47,940 nucleotides of DNA from an uncultured Spartobacteria bacterium (GCA_903882875.1 CAIRYQ010000082.1:1-47940), one strand, 5' to 3'. Shown: positions 33,108 through 42,132, numbered from the stretch's first letter. The notes: generated by a model not told the origin, from the sequence alone. Program-made: numbers and translations.

Positions 33108-34949
33108 ATGCGCCCCCCACACAGACACATTCTCAATGCCATCGCCGCTCTCGCGGCGGCGTTTCATTCCGCGCACGCTCTCGACTATCCGCATCAAACG
33201 AATGAGCCGCAGAAGACCGGCTGGCCGCTCACGGATGAGGAGCGCGCGTATGTTTTGAAAGCAGAGTATGAACGGCGTCCCGGCAGCGAGGCGCAGAAGC
33301 ATCTGCCGCAGCTCTGGCCGCAGGTTCCGAGCGCGGGATTCTTCGGCGGCGATTCGTGGCTGAAGCTGCACGAGGCGCATGTGAAGACCGTGAAGGAAAA
33401 CAAGGGGCCGATTGATGTGCTGCTCGTCGGCGACAGCATCACGATCCAGTGGGGCGACTCGTGGAGGAAACTTTTTCCAAACTACAAGGCCGTGAACATC
33501 GGCATCGGCGGCGACAAGACGCAGAACGTGCTCTGGCGGCTGGACCACGGCGGCGTCGAGGGACTGGAGCCGCGCGCCATCGTGCTCATGATCGGCAACA
33601 ACAACATGTTCTTCACGCCCGAAACCGGCGTGGAGGCCGCAGCCAAAGGCATCGGGATGTGCGTGAAGAATTTGCGGGAGAAATTTCCGAACGCACCGCT
33701 CGTGCTTGCGAAGATCCTGCCCGCGCACGCACCGGGCGTTCGTTTCTACGAAGACATCAATCTGACCAATGCCGCGCTCGATGCACTGAAGCTGGAGAGC
33801 GACGCGAAGGTGCGCGTGATCGATCTATGGAGCGACTTTACCAACGCGGATGGCACGCAGAAGAAGGAGCTTTTCACGAGCGACAACATCCATCTCTCGC
33901 CCTCGGGCTACGCGGTGTATGCGGCAAAATTGAAGCCGCTGCTCGAAGCGATGTTCGCCGGAAAGCCGCTGCCCGCGCAGCCGGTGAAAAAGGAAGCAAG
34001 CGCCGCGTCCGCGCCTTCATCGCCGACGGCAAAAGCTGCACCGACCGCAAGCGCGCCCAAAGCAACAGCAGGCATCATTTTGAACTCGAAGCCCGTGCTC
34101 ACGTATCCCTACGCGCCTTACAACGAAGGCAAAGTGGACCCGCAACTCACCGGCTGGCCGCTCAACGACGCCGAGCGCGCGTGGGCGACGAAGGAGGAAT
34201 ACACGCGCAAGCCCGGCCACGAGGCGCAGAAACATCTGCCCGAGATGTGGGCCGTGACGCCGACCGCGTCGCATTGGAAAATGAAGGATGGCAGCGCAGG
34301 TAATGCGTGGCTCGATCATCACGCGACGAGCATCGAGCGGGTGCAGGCGATGAAGGATGGCATCCACATCGCGCTCATCGGCGACAGCATCACGCAGCAC
34401 TGGGGCGGCGGCTGGGATGGCGAGCCGTTCAATGCCGCGTGGCAAAAACATTTCGGCGCGATGAAGACCGTGAATCTCGGCATCGGCGGTGACCGCGTGG
34501 AAAGTGTGCTCTGGCGTCTCGACCACGGCGCGCTCGACGGCACATCGCCAAAGGTGGCCGTGCTGCTCCTCGGCACGAACAACACGCCGCTCATCAGCGC
34601 GAACGGCGTGCCCGTCGCCGCCGTCGCGCAGGGCATCCAGCTCTGCGTGCAAAACATCCGCGCGCGCTGCCCGAAGACGCACATCATCGTCGTGAAAATC
34701 CTGCCGGCCGGCAAACTCGGCAATCCCATCTACGAGGCCGCGAAGAACGTGAACGCCACACTCGATGCCTTGAAGCTCGACGCGGACGCAAATGTGCATG
34801 TGCTCGACCTATGGAGCGACTTCACCAACGCCGACGGCACGATGATGACCACCCTCTACTCCGACGGCCACCTGCATCTCGGCCCCGACGGATACGAGCT
34901 TTACGCGAGCAAGCTGAAGCCGGTGGTGGAGGCGCTGATGAAGAAGTGA
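33108..34949 (+). CDS. Tandem double SGNH/GDSL hydrolase
   Basis: The 613-residue exported protein has a signal peptide (about 1-25) and two homologous halves. Each has a short GWPL...ER...EAQKHLP preface and a platelet-activating-factor-acetylhydrolase-like SGNH domain. Nucleophile serines are Ser110 (VGDSITIQW) and Ser427 (IGDSITQHW). Oxyanion-region motifs are GNNN and GTNN. The C-terminal His blocks are DNIH (Asp259, His262) and DGHLH (Asp586, His590). An Ala/Pro/Lys-rich linker (about 292-325) joins them. The halves arose by duplication. The second lacks the usual Asp-x-x-His spacing. Such enzymes deacylate glycans; two domains may act on two ester types, or one may mainly bind. Confidence 0.8.
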   Translation: MRPPHRHILNAIAALAAAFHSAHALDYPHQTNEPQKTGWPLTDEERAYVLKAEYERRPGSEAQKHLPQLWPQVPSAGFFGGDSWLKLHEAHVKTVKENKGPIDVLLVGDSITIQWGDSWRKLFPNYKAVNIGIGGDKTQNVLWRLDHGGVEGLEPRAIVLMIGNNNMFFTPETGVEAAAKGIGMCVKNLREKFPNAPLVLAKILPAHAPGVRFYEDINLTNAALDALKLESDAKVRVIDLWSDFTNADGTQKKELFTSDNIHLSPSGYAVYAAKLKPLLEAMFAGKPLPAQPVKKEASAASAPSSPTAKAAPTASAPKATAGIILNSKPVLTYPYAPYNEGKVDPQLTGWPLNDAERAWATKEEYTRKPGHEAQKHLPEMWAVTPTASHWKMKDGSAGNAWLDHHATSIERVQAMKDGIHIALIGDSITQHWGGGWDGEPFNAAWQKHFGAMKTVNLGIGGDRVESVLWRLDHGALDGTSPKVAVLLLGTNNTPLISANGVPVAAVAQGIQLCVQNIRARCPKTHIIVVKILPAGKLGNPIYEAAKNVNATLDALKLDADANVHVLDLWSDFTNADGTMMTTLYSDGHLHLGPDGYELYASKLKPVVEALMKK

Positions 34950-35004
34950 GACTGCAAACGCTAACGTGAATCGGCGTATGGGAATCATCGTCAGGAACAA
35001 CTTA

Positions 35005-36474
35005 ATGAAACACACACTCACTCTACTCACCGCCGTGCTGCTGGCCTTTGTCAGTCATGCCTTCGCTGCCGTATCCGTCACCGAGTTTGGCGCAAAAGGT
35101 GACGGCATTGCCGATGACACTCGCGCCATCCAAGCCGCGCTCGACACCGGGAAGAACGTCGTCATTCCCGAAGGCACCTTCCGCATCAACAACGCGCTGT
35201 CGCCGAAAGCCAATCAGGTCATCGAACTCATCGGCACCGTTCGCATCGCGGACTCGATCATCCAGCGCGTGACGGCTGACGCCGCTGCGGGACAGCCGAA
35301 TGTGACGGTCGCCGATGCCTCGGGTTACTACGCAGGGCAGTGGGTCACGATGGGCGCGGACGATTTGCCCATGCAAGGCGGTGGCGGTGGCGTGCATAAG
35401 GACCGACGCGAGGGTGGCGATAGCGGACGCATCGCCAGCATCGCGGGGAATACGATCACCTTCGAGCTGCCGCTACGCCGTGCCTATAAGCTCGCGGCGA
35501 ACCCGCGACTCGGCACGCAGCCCAGCGCTTTTCTCATCACGCAACCCGGCGTGCGCATCCACGGCACGGGCGTCATTGATGGCAATCGCGCGAAGCAATT
35601 CGACTTCGCGCCCGGTGACATGTCGCCAAAGCAGGGACGCGGCGAAGACACGCGAGCGGGTTGCGGCATCAGCATTGATTCGCAGGTTGAACCCGTCGCG
35701 CACGTGCGCATCGAGGGCATCACCATCCGCGACTGCATTCTGCATAATCTCAGCCTCTACAACACGCAGCACACGCTCATCAGCCACATCACCTGCATCC
35801 GCGCGCACGACAAAAACATCGTCCTGCGACGCAGCGAGTATTGCCAGCTCATCGGCAATCAGTGCCTCGACTCCGTGTTCGAGGACGGCATCATCATTTA
35901 CGCGAACAACAACCATTGCATCGTGCAGGGTAACATCTGCGCCCGCAACGCCCGTGTCGGCATCGGCGTCAACGCCTTCCAGACCGGCATCCTGCTCTCC
36001 GGCAACATCTGCAAGGACAATGGAGCGAACCTCATGCTGCGCGGCGACTACTGCTCGTCCACCGGCGACTTTTGTTCCGGCACCGGCGACGTGGTCATCC
36101 ACGGGCGCGGCAATCAGGTCAATGGACTCATCGCACTCTGCGGCGTGGATATTTCCGCCACCGACCTCAGCTACACCGGCGGCATCATCAGCGGCAGCGA
36201 CGAAGCGCCTTTGAAAGTCGCCATGACCATCGCCCGCACGAGCGATGACAAACGCGTCGCCCTCGTGGATGGCGTGCGCATCCGGCAAGTCACCATGAAG
36301 AACTGCCACACTGCCGTGAATGTGAAGGGCGTGATCAAAGACGTGCGCCTCATCGAGAACCGCATCGAGTCGAAGGGCGAGCCATTCACTATCGCCGCCG
36401 AGTGCAAGGAGCACGTCACGCTGGAGCGGAATGAAACCGGCGTTGAATCCGCGAAAGAAAGCAAAGCGAAATGA
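35005..36474 (+). CDS. Secreted right-handed beta-helix (pectate-lyase-3/GH28-like) protein
   Basis: The 489-residue exported protein has a signal peptide (about 1-21, ending AFAA). Its mature start, VSVTEFGAKGDGIADDT, is the hallmark of pectate_lyase_3/GH28-type parallel beta-helices, followed by IQAALDTGKNVVIPEGTF. The body shows helix rungs with NIC, NQC and N-rich turns (IVQGNICARNARVGIG). Such proteins cleave or bind acidic or branched polysaccharides. I do not see a complete GH28 catalytic set, so it may be a lyase, another glycosidase or a binding protein. The start at 35005 has an AGGAA ribosome-binding site and gives a clean signal peptide; the stop overlaps the next start (ATGA). 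Confidence 0.72.
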   Translation: MKHTLTLLTAVLLAFVSHAFAAVSVTEFGAKGDGIADDTRAIQAALDTGKNVVIPEGTFRINNALSPKANQVIELIGTVRIADSIIQRVTADAAAGQPNVTVADASGYYAGQWVTMGADDLPMQGGGGGVHKDRREGGDSGRIASIAGNTITFELPLRRAYKLAANPRLGTQPSAFLITQPGVRIHGTGVIDGNRAKQFDFAPGDMSPKQGRGEDTRAGCGISIDSQVEPVAHVRIEGITIRDCILHNLSLYNTQHTLISHITCIRAHDKNIVLRRSEYCQLIGNQCLDSVFEDGIIIYANNNHCIVQGNICARNARVGIGVNAFQTGILLSGNICKDNGANLMLRGDYCSSTGDFCSGTGDVVIHGRGNQVNGLIALCGVDISATDLSYTGGIISGSDEAPLKVAMTIARTSDDKRVALVDGVRIRQVTMKNCHTAVNVKGVIKDVRLIENRIESKGEPFTIAAECKEHVTLERNETGVESAKESKAK

Positions 36475-37895
36475 AGCACCTGCTCGTTTTCACCGCCATA
36501 CTGCTCGCACCGCTGGCCGCGCTGAATGCTGCCGAAGAACCCATCGCCATCGGTTCTCGCCGTGAGTTGTTTGTGGATCGTCTGCTCGTCGGTAAACTCA
36601 AGAACACCGCGCTGAAATTGCACGAACCCATCCTCGCCGAGCCACTGAAGGAACCTCGTCCGAATGGCCATTACGCGACGGTCTTGAAAGCGGGGGACAA
36701 GTTTCAGTTTTACTACCGGGGCGACAAGGACCCGAAGGTGACGTGGAAGACGCACGGCATCGAAGCCTACCACGAGGGCGAGGTGACGCTCTATGCGGAG
36801 AGCAAGGATGGCATCTCGTGGACGAAGCCGAAGCTCGGCTTGTTCGAGCATCCATCGTTCCTGGATGGCAACATCGTCTTGATGAACGAGATTTTCGTGA
36901 ACCACAATTTCACACCCGTCATCGACACCAAGCCAGGTGTGCCGGCAGATCAGAAATACAAGGCGCTGGGCGGCATTGCGTTTCAGCTGCATCAGTCCGC
37001 GGTGCGCGAGAAGCGCGGCCCGGGCGGGCTGAAGGCGTTCGTTTCACCCGATGGCATTCATTGGAAAAAGCTGCGCGAGGAACCCGTCATCCCCGAGGAC
37101 TGGGGCAAGTATTTCGATTCGCAGAACTACGCTTTCTGGAGCGAGAGCGAGCAGTGCTACGTGTGTTACTTCCGCCGTTTCATCAAAGGCTACCGCGGCA
37201 TCGCCCGCACGACGTCGCAGGATTTCATCACCTGGACGCCGCTCGTCGAAATGCAGGCGAACCTGCCCGGCGAGCATCTCTACACGAGCTGCACGCAGCC
37301 TTACTTCCGCGCACCGCACATCTATGTCGCGATGCCCACGCGCTTCATGGACAAGCGCGGCGCGGCCACGGACATCCTCTTCATGACCACGCGCGGCGGT
37401 GACCATTACGACCGCGAGTTCACGCAGAGCTTCATCCGCCCCGGCCTGAGCAGAGACGGCTGGTTGAACCGCGCGAACTACGCCGCCATCGGCATCCATC
37501 AGACCAGCGACACCGAGATGTCCATGTTCCTCACGGGCGGACGGCGCTACACGTTGCGGCTCGATGGTTTCGTCTCGGTGAATGCGCCGCTCGCAGGCGG
37601 CGAGTTCATCACCAAGTCATTCACGTTCACCGGCACGCAACTGGAGATCAACTACGCCACCAGCGCCGCCGGGCAGGTGCGAGTGGAGTTGCAAGACGCC
37701 GATGGCAAACCGATCCCCGGCTTCGCTCTCGAAGACTGTGAGCCGATCTGGGGCGATCACGTCTCACGCATCGTGAAATGGAAGGCTGGCGATGATGTGA
37801 GCGCTCACATTGGAAAGCCCGTGCGGTTGCGTTTTGAAATGAGCGATGCGGATTTGTTCTCCATGCGGTTTCTGGAAAAGCATGAGACCAAATGA
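36471..37895 (+). CDS. Secreted five-bladed beta-propeller, glycosidase-like
   Basis: The 474-residue exported protein has a signal peptide (about 1-21) and a LFVDRLLVGKL opening followed by KLHEP. It has repeated blade motifs in which a Tyr-rich strand precedes DGISWTKPKLG and DGIHWKKLREE. This is the GH43/GH32-like propeller found in many PVC glycan-degradation clusters and annotated only as glycosidase-like. A final small beta domain (about 375-465) follows. I cannot name catalytic acids with confidence. ATGA overlaps on both sides tie it to the beta-helix gene and to the cytochrome after it, so the three are probably co-translated. Confidence 0.65.
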   Translation: MKHLLVFTAILLAPLAALNAAEEPIAIGSRRELFVDRLLVGKLKNTALKLHEPILAEPLKEPRPNGHYATVLKAGDKFQFYYRGDKDPKVTWKTHGIEAYHEGEVTLYAESKDGISWTKPKLGLFEHPSFLDGNIVLMNEIFVNHNFTPVIDTKPGVPADQKYKALGGIAFQLHQSAVREKRGPGGLKAFVSPDGIHWKKLREEPVIPEDWGKYFDSQNYAFWSESEQCYVCYFRRFIKGYRGIARTTSQDFITWTPLVEMQANLPGEHLYTSCTQPYFRAPHIYVAMPTRFMDKRGAATDILFMTTRGGDHYDREFTQSFIRPGLSRDGWLNRANYAAIGIHQTSDTEMSMFLTGGRRYTLRLDGFVSVNAPLAGGEFITKSFTFTGTQLEINYATSAAGQVRVELQDADGKPIPGFALEDCEPIWGDHVSRIVKWKAGDDVSAHIGKPVRLRFEMSDADLFSMRFLEKHETK

Positions 37896-40489
37896 AACGC
37901 ACGCTGATTCTTTTTACGGCACTGCTGCTCGCGCCGTGCGCAGCGCTGCCTGCCGCAGACCGCACTGCTTTCTTCGAGCAGCACTGCTACGACTGCCACG
38001 ATGCGGATGAAAAAAAGGGCGGGATCGATCTGGCTTCGCTCGCGCTGAAGCTCGACGACCGCGCGAACTTCGAGACGTGGGTGAAGCTTCACGACGCGAT
38101 CGCGAATGGCGAGATGCCGCCGAAGAAGAAGGCGCGGCCGCCGCAAGCGGAGACGAAGGCGTTGCTGGCGGATCTTGATGGGAAGCTGATCGCGGCGGAT
38201 GAGGCACGGATCGCGAAGGACGGCGGGCGCGCGGTGTTTCGGCGGCTGACGCGTTCGGAGTATGAGAATGCGGTGCGCGATTTGTTGGCGCTGCCGCATT
38301 TGGAAATCAAAGAGCTGCTGCCCGCGGATGGTTCGCGGCATGGCTTCGACAAGGTCGGCGATGCGCTCGACCTCTCGCATGTGCAGCTTGCGAAGTATCT
38401 GGAGGCTGCGGATCGCGCTCTCGATGCGGCGATTGCCACGCGGGCCACGCCGCCGCCGGTGGTGAAGCGGCGGCTGTATCCGACGGATTCGTTCAAGTGG
38501 CACGCGAACCTCAAGCTCGGCAGCGCGGTGCTGCTGAAGGACGGTCAGCCCGATCCGCTCTGGCCGGTGGCGACGGTGAAGCACGATGCGGGTGATGACA
38601 TCAAGACGCCGGACTTTTTCAAACTGAAGCAATCCGTCGCGCTGCTCACGCCGAATCTCGAAGGCTGGCTCAAGAGCATGACCTTCGCGCCGATGTTTGC
38701 GGGCAAGTATCGGCTGCGGCTCTCGACGTGGAGCGCGCATTGGAACGCGGGCAAGCTGGAGCCCGCGCCCGTGCCGCAGACGGTGCGGCTGTATGTGCAT
38801 CCGCGCACACTCGGCTACTTCGAGGCGCCGTCGCTCACGCCGAAGGTCCACGAACTGACGCCGTGGCTGGAGATGGGCGATGAGGTCATCTTTGATCCCG
38901 CGTCGTTTTTCTGGACGGGCTTGCAGATTCATCAGCACCAGGGCGGCGGCGGGCTGCACGTCGGGCCGGCGGTCGTGTGCGACTGGCTCGAAGTGGAAGG
39001 CCCGCTCAACGACCAATGGCCGCCGGAGAGTCATCGCCGCGTGTTCGGTGATTTGCCGCTGAAGCCCTTCGATGCCGCGAGCGGACTCACGCCGCCAACG
39101 CACCCGCAACCTGTGCAAAAGGTCGGCTACGGCTGGCCGAAGCCGTGGGAGATTCCGCCCGGTGATTCGAAGCCGCAGCCGCTCGTCACGGTCGCGAGCG
39201 ACGTGCCACTCGATGATGCGAAGCGCCTGCTCGCGAGTTTTCTCCCGCGTGCATTTCGTCGTGATGTGAGCGATGCCGAGGTGATGAAGTATGTCGGCCT
39301 CGTGCAGCAGCGCTTGGACAAGAAGGACTGCTTCGAGCTGGCGATGCGCCACGCATACAAGGCCGCGCTGACTTCCACGCAGTTCCTCTTCCGCAAAGAA
39401 ACTCCGGGCAAACTCGACGACCTCGCACTCGCCACACGACTCGCTTTCTGGCTCTGGAATTCACCGCCCGATGACGCCCTCCTCGCGCTCGCGAAACAAG
39501 ACAAACTCCACGAGCCCTCAACGCTCCACACACAAGTCGAGCGCCTGCTCGCCGACACGCGCGGCGGGCGCTTCATCACCGACTTCCTCGACCAGTGGCT
39601 CAAGCTCCGCGACATCGACGCCACCGATCCCGACCGCGCGCTCTACCCCGAGTTCCAGCTCTATTTGAAGGAGTCCATGCTCGCCGAGTCGCGCGCCTTC
39701 TTCCGCGAACTCATCGCCAAGGACCTGCCCGCGTCGAACATCGTCGCGTCGGATTTTGCGATGCTCAATCAACGCCTCGCCGAGCACTACGGCATCGCCG
39801 ACATCGTCCGTCTCACCGGCCCGGACATTCGCCGAGTCACGCTCCCGCCCGGCAGTCATCGCGGTGGCTTCCTCACGCAGGGCGCGGTTTTGAAAGTGAC
39901 CGCCAACGGCACCGTGTCATCGCCCGTCGTGCGCGGCGTCTTCGTCACCGAACGCATCCTCGGCCAGCCCGTGCCACCGCCGCCGCCCGGCGTGCCCGCG
40001 ATCGATCCCGACACGCGCGGCGCGACCACCATCCGCGAGCAACTTGCCAAGCATCGCGCCGATGCCAGTTGCGCCGCGTGCCATCGCAAGATGGACCCGC
40101 CCGGCCTCGCCCTGGAGAGCTACGACGTCATCGGCGGCTGGCGAGCGCAGTATCGGTCGTTGGAAAAGGGAACGCCCGTCGCGCTGAATTTCCCCGACGG
40201 CACCGGCGTCCGCTACAAGGCCGGCCCCGTCGTGGATGCCAGCGGCGAGACCGCGCAAGGCGAGCCCTTCACCGACCTCGCCGCATTCCAAAAACTCGCA
40301 CTCGCCCACCCCGACATCATCGCCCGCGCCTTCGTCACGCAAATGTTCACCTACGCCACCGGCGCCGAACCGAGCTACGCCGACCGCCGCGAAATCTCCC
40401 GCATCCTCGCGGAGACGATGGCGGGGAAGTTTGGCGTGCGTTCGCTCATTCACGCGATGGCGGAGAGTCCATTGTTTATGAGCAAATAG
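37892..40489 (+). CDS. Secreted PSD/PSCyt cytochrome 3
   Basis: The 865-residue protein has a signal peptide (about 1-22), haem sites CYDCH at 32-36 and CAACH at 727-731, DUF1587 from about 116 (FRRLTRSEYENAVRD), DUF1595 near 433-500, DUF1592 from about 508 (LATRLAFWLWNSPPDD), DUF1588 around the second haem site and DUF1585 at the end. It is of a second subtype (KKGGIDL after the first haem; HGFDKVGDALDLS) shared with the cytochrome at 43440 and different from the two in cassette A. It is the last gene of cassette C, separated from its DUF1552 partner by inserted carbohydrate-active genes. Confidence 0.88.
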   Translation: MKRTLILFTALLLAPCAALPAADRTAFFEQHCYDCHDADEKKGGIDLASLALKLDDRANFETWVKLHDAIANGEMPPKKKARPPQAETKALLADLDGKLIAADEARIAKDGGRAVFRRLTRSEYENAVRDLLALPHLEIKELLPADGSRHGFDKVGDALDLSHVQLAKYLEAADRALDAAIATRATPPPVVKRRLYPTDSFKWHANLKLGSAVLLKDGQPDPLWPVATVKHDAGDDIKTPDFFKLKQSVALLTPNLEGWLKSMTFAPMFAGKYRLRLSTWSAHWNAGKLEPAPVPQTVRLYVHPRTLGYFEAPSLTPKVHELTPWLEMGDEVIFDPASFFWTGLQIHQHQGGGGLHVGPAVVCDWLEVEGPLNDQWPPESHRRVFGDLPLKPFDAASGLTPPTHPQPVQKVGYGWPKPWEIPPGDSKPQPLVTVASDVPLDDAKRLLASFLPRAFRRDVSDAEVMKYVGLVQQRLDKKDCFELAMRHAYKAALTSTQFLFRKETPGKLDDLALATRLAFWLWNSPPDDALLALAKQDKLHEPSTLHTQVERLLADTRGGRFITDFLDQWLKLRDIDATDPDRALYPEFQLYLKESMLAESRAFFRELIAKDLPASNIVASDFAMLNQRLAEHYGIADIVRLTGPDIRRVTLPPGSHRGGFLTQGAVLKVTANGTVSSPVVRGVFVTERILGQPVPPPPPGVPAIDPDTRGATTIREQLAKHRADASCAACHRKMDPPGLALESYDVIGGWRAQYRSLEKGTPVALNFPDGTGVRYKAGPVVDASGETAQGEPFTDLAAFQKLALAHPDIIARAFVTQMFTYATGAEPSYADRREISRILAETMAGKFGVRSLIHAMAESPLFMSK

Positions 40490-40527
40490 GACTCATGCCG
40501 GGGCGGCGAATGGGGGAGAGAAAATGT

Positions 40528-40558
40528 GTAACCTTTATGCCTCTCGCATCACTAGTAG
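40528..40558 (+). promoter_or_regulatory. Candidate ECF promoter of cassette D
   Basis: GTAACCTTT (40528-40536) begins 43 bases before the sigma start and is identical over nine bases to the box of cassette C. AGTAG at 40554-40558 may correspond to the TGTAG of the others. AGGAG at 40557-40561 serves as ribosome-binding site nine bases before the ATG. Confidence 0.45.
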
Positions 40559-40570
40559 GAGCACATTGAA

Positions 40571-41140
40571 ATGACGCCTGATCCAAATCCAAATAACGGC
40601 GCGATGGATGACGACGCACTCGACCAGCAGGTGCGGACGTTTCTGGCCGCACGCCCGTTGATTCAGGCACACATCGGTTCGCTCGTGCGTGATGCGGCGT
40701 TGGCGGAGGATGTGTTTCAGGAGGTGTGGATTCGGTTTGAACGCGTCACGCGACGAGGCGAGATCGTTGCGAATGTGCCAGCCTGGTGCCGGGCAGCCGC
40801 GAGGTTGGTAGCGTTGGAAAGCTGGCGGCGGCAAGGCCGGGAGCAGGCCACGGAGGATGAGGAACTGGCTGCGCTCGTCGAGCAGGCTTACGAGGACCAG
40901 GATGTGCAGGCCGAAATTTGGGGGGCGCGCAGTGCGGCGCTAAAGCATTGCCTTGATCTGCTGCCCGACCGTTCACGCGATCTAGTCACCCGCCGCTATC
41001 GCGATGGCCAGCCGCTCGCTGAAATCGCCGACCAACTTAGCCAAAGCCTCGGCAGTGTGAAGACGGCGATGTGCCGCCTGCGACTCGCGCTGGCAGAGTG
41101 CGTCCGCAAACGTCTCGCATCAAATCCCGCATGCTCATGA
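40571..41140 (+). CDS. ECF RNA polymerase sigma factor, cassette D
   Basis: The 189-residue protein has region 2 (about 28-95: LAEDVFQEVWIRFERV and VPAWCRAAARLVALESW) and region 4 (about 130-180: RRYRDGQPLAEIADQL, SVKTAMCRLRLAL). It is preceded by a GTAAC box and a clear AGGAG ribosome-binding site. The stop overlaps the membrane anti-sigma-like gene by four bases. It is nearer in style to the cassette B sigma factor. It probably controls the DUF1552/cytochrome pair and the DUF1080 fusion that follow. Confidence 0.86.
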   Translation: MTPDPNPNNGAMDDDALDQQVRTFLAARPLIQAHIGSLVRDAALAEDVFQEVWIRFERVTRRGEIVANVPAWCRAAARLVALESWRRQGREQATEDEELAALVEQAYEDQDVQAEIWGARSAALKHCLDLLPDRSRDLVTRRYRDGQPLAEIADQLSQSLGSVKTAMCRLRLALAECVRKRLASNPACS

Positions 41141-42054
41141 ACGAAACTCGCCTGGAAGAACTGCTCCTTGCCTACGAGGACAATACGCTCCGCTCTGATG
41201 AACTGACTGAGTTCAAGCATCTCCTTCGTTCATCTCCTGCGGCACGCGAACGCCTCGTCGAAGCGGGGGTGCTGCAAAGCGTTGCCAAGAGTCACTTCTT
41301 TATCGAGGCGGCCGCTGCGCAGCTTCCAACGAAACAGAATCGCTTGTTTCAATGGCGTCCGCTCATGGCTGCGGCGGCGGGGATTGTTTTGGGGATGTTC
41401 TGCACGTCGGTGGTGTTTGGTTATGTGGGGCCGCGTGTGGTGGAGAAGGTGAAGGCGGTGTTCAGTGAGGGCTTTGAATCAGGCATGACGAAGACCGCAC
41501 CCGGAGTGCCGCGTGTTGCTGGACAGTGGAGCGGCGATGAGGCGGAGGTGGTCACCTCGACCCCGGAGGTGAAGGCGCATGGCGGTGCGAAGATGCTGCG
41601 CTTTCTCAGTGCGACCTATCCGGGTGAGAACTCGCCACGCAGTCAGTGGGGGGATGTGTATCGCATCGTGGATGTGCGCGGGCTGGCCGGTGCGGGGAGC
41701 ACGGTGGCGCGGGTGTCGGCAAGTTTTGCGCAGGGAGTGGTGACGGGGGAGGAAAGGTTCGCGTGCAGGGTTGGAGCTTATGCGTTGGATCAGGATTTGA
41801 GCACGCTGCCATCGTCGCTGAACCACACGTGGTTGCAGCAAAACAACAGCGCGACGGGTTCACGCAGAGCGGTGCTCACGGGCACTGGCCGGTGGCAGGA
41901 AGTTTCCGTCGAGCTGCCGATCACGCGTGAGACGCGCTTTGTGGTCCTGCATCTCGCGGTGGTTCAAGAGCAGCCCACACTCAATTCCGGAGTCGTGCAG
42001 TTTAGCGGTCACTTCATGGACGACGTGAAGGTGGAGCTGATCACGCGGCCTTGA
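41137..42054 (+). CDS. Membrane anti-sigma-like sensor with carbohydrate-binding-type ectodomain, cassette D
   Basis: The 305-residue single-pass protein is the shortest of the four. It has a cytoplasmic helical domain (1-70, ETRLEELLLAYEDNTL), a transmembrane helix (about 77-96) with WRPLMAAAAG and cysteine 89, then FGYVGP as in cassette B, and an ectodomain with EGFESG, WSGDEAEVV (W131) and a terminal tryptophan-led strand and FMDDVKVEL. Starts at 41131 and 41137 are both in frame; 41137 is chosen because it reproduces the ATGA overlap seen in the other cassettes. The anti-sigma role is inferred from coupling to the ECF gene. Confidence 0.65.
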   Translation: MNETRLEELLLAYEDNTLRSDELTEFKHLLRSSPAARERLVEAGVLQSVAKSHFFIEAAAAQLPTKQNRLFQWRPLMAAAAGIVLGMFCTSVVFGYVGPRVVEKVKAVFSEGFESGMTKTAPGVPRVAGQWSGDEAEVVTSTPEVKAHGGAKMLRFLSATYPGENSPRSQWGDVYRIVDVRGLAGAGSTVARVSASFAQGVVTGEERFACRVGAYALDQDLSTLPSSLNHTWLQQNNSATGSRRAVLTGTGRWQEVSVELPITRETRFVVLHLAVVQEQPTLNSGVVQFSGHFMDDVKVELITRP

Positions 42055-42132
42055 TCGGCCTCATCGCTCATTCTGCTCTCCCGAATCCAAGGACGCATCA
42101 CTTCACGATCCAACTTCTTTCCACAACACCTC

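Noticed and set aside
37805-39352. Long minus-strand open frame (515 codons)
   Set aside because: It lies antisense to the cytochrome at 37892. Its Arg/His/Leu-rich composition is what the reverse of GC-rich coding sequence gives, and it has no domain or signal peptide.
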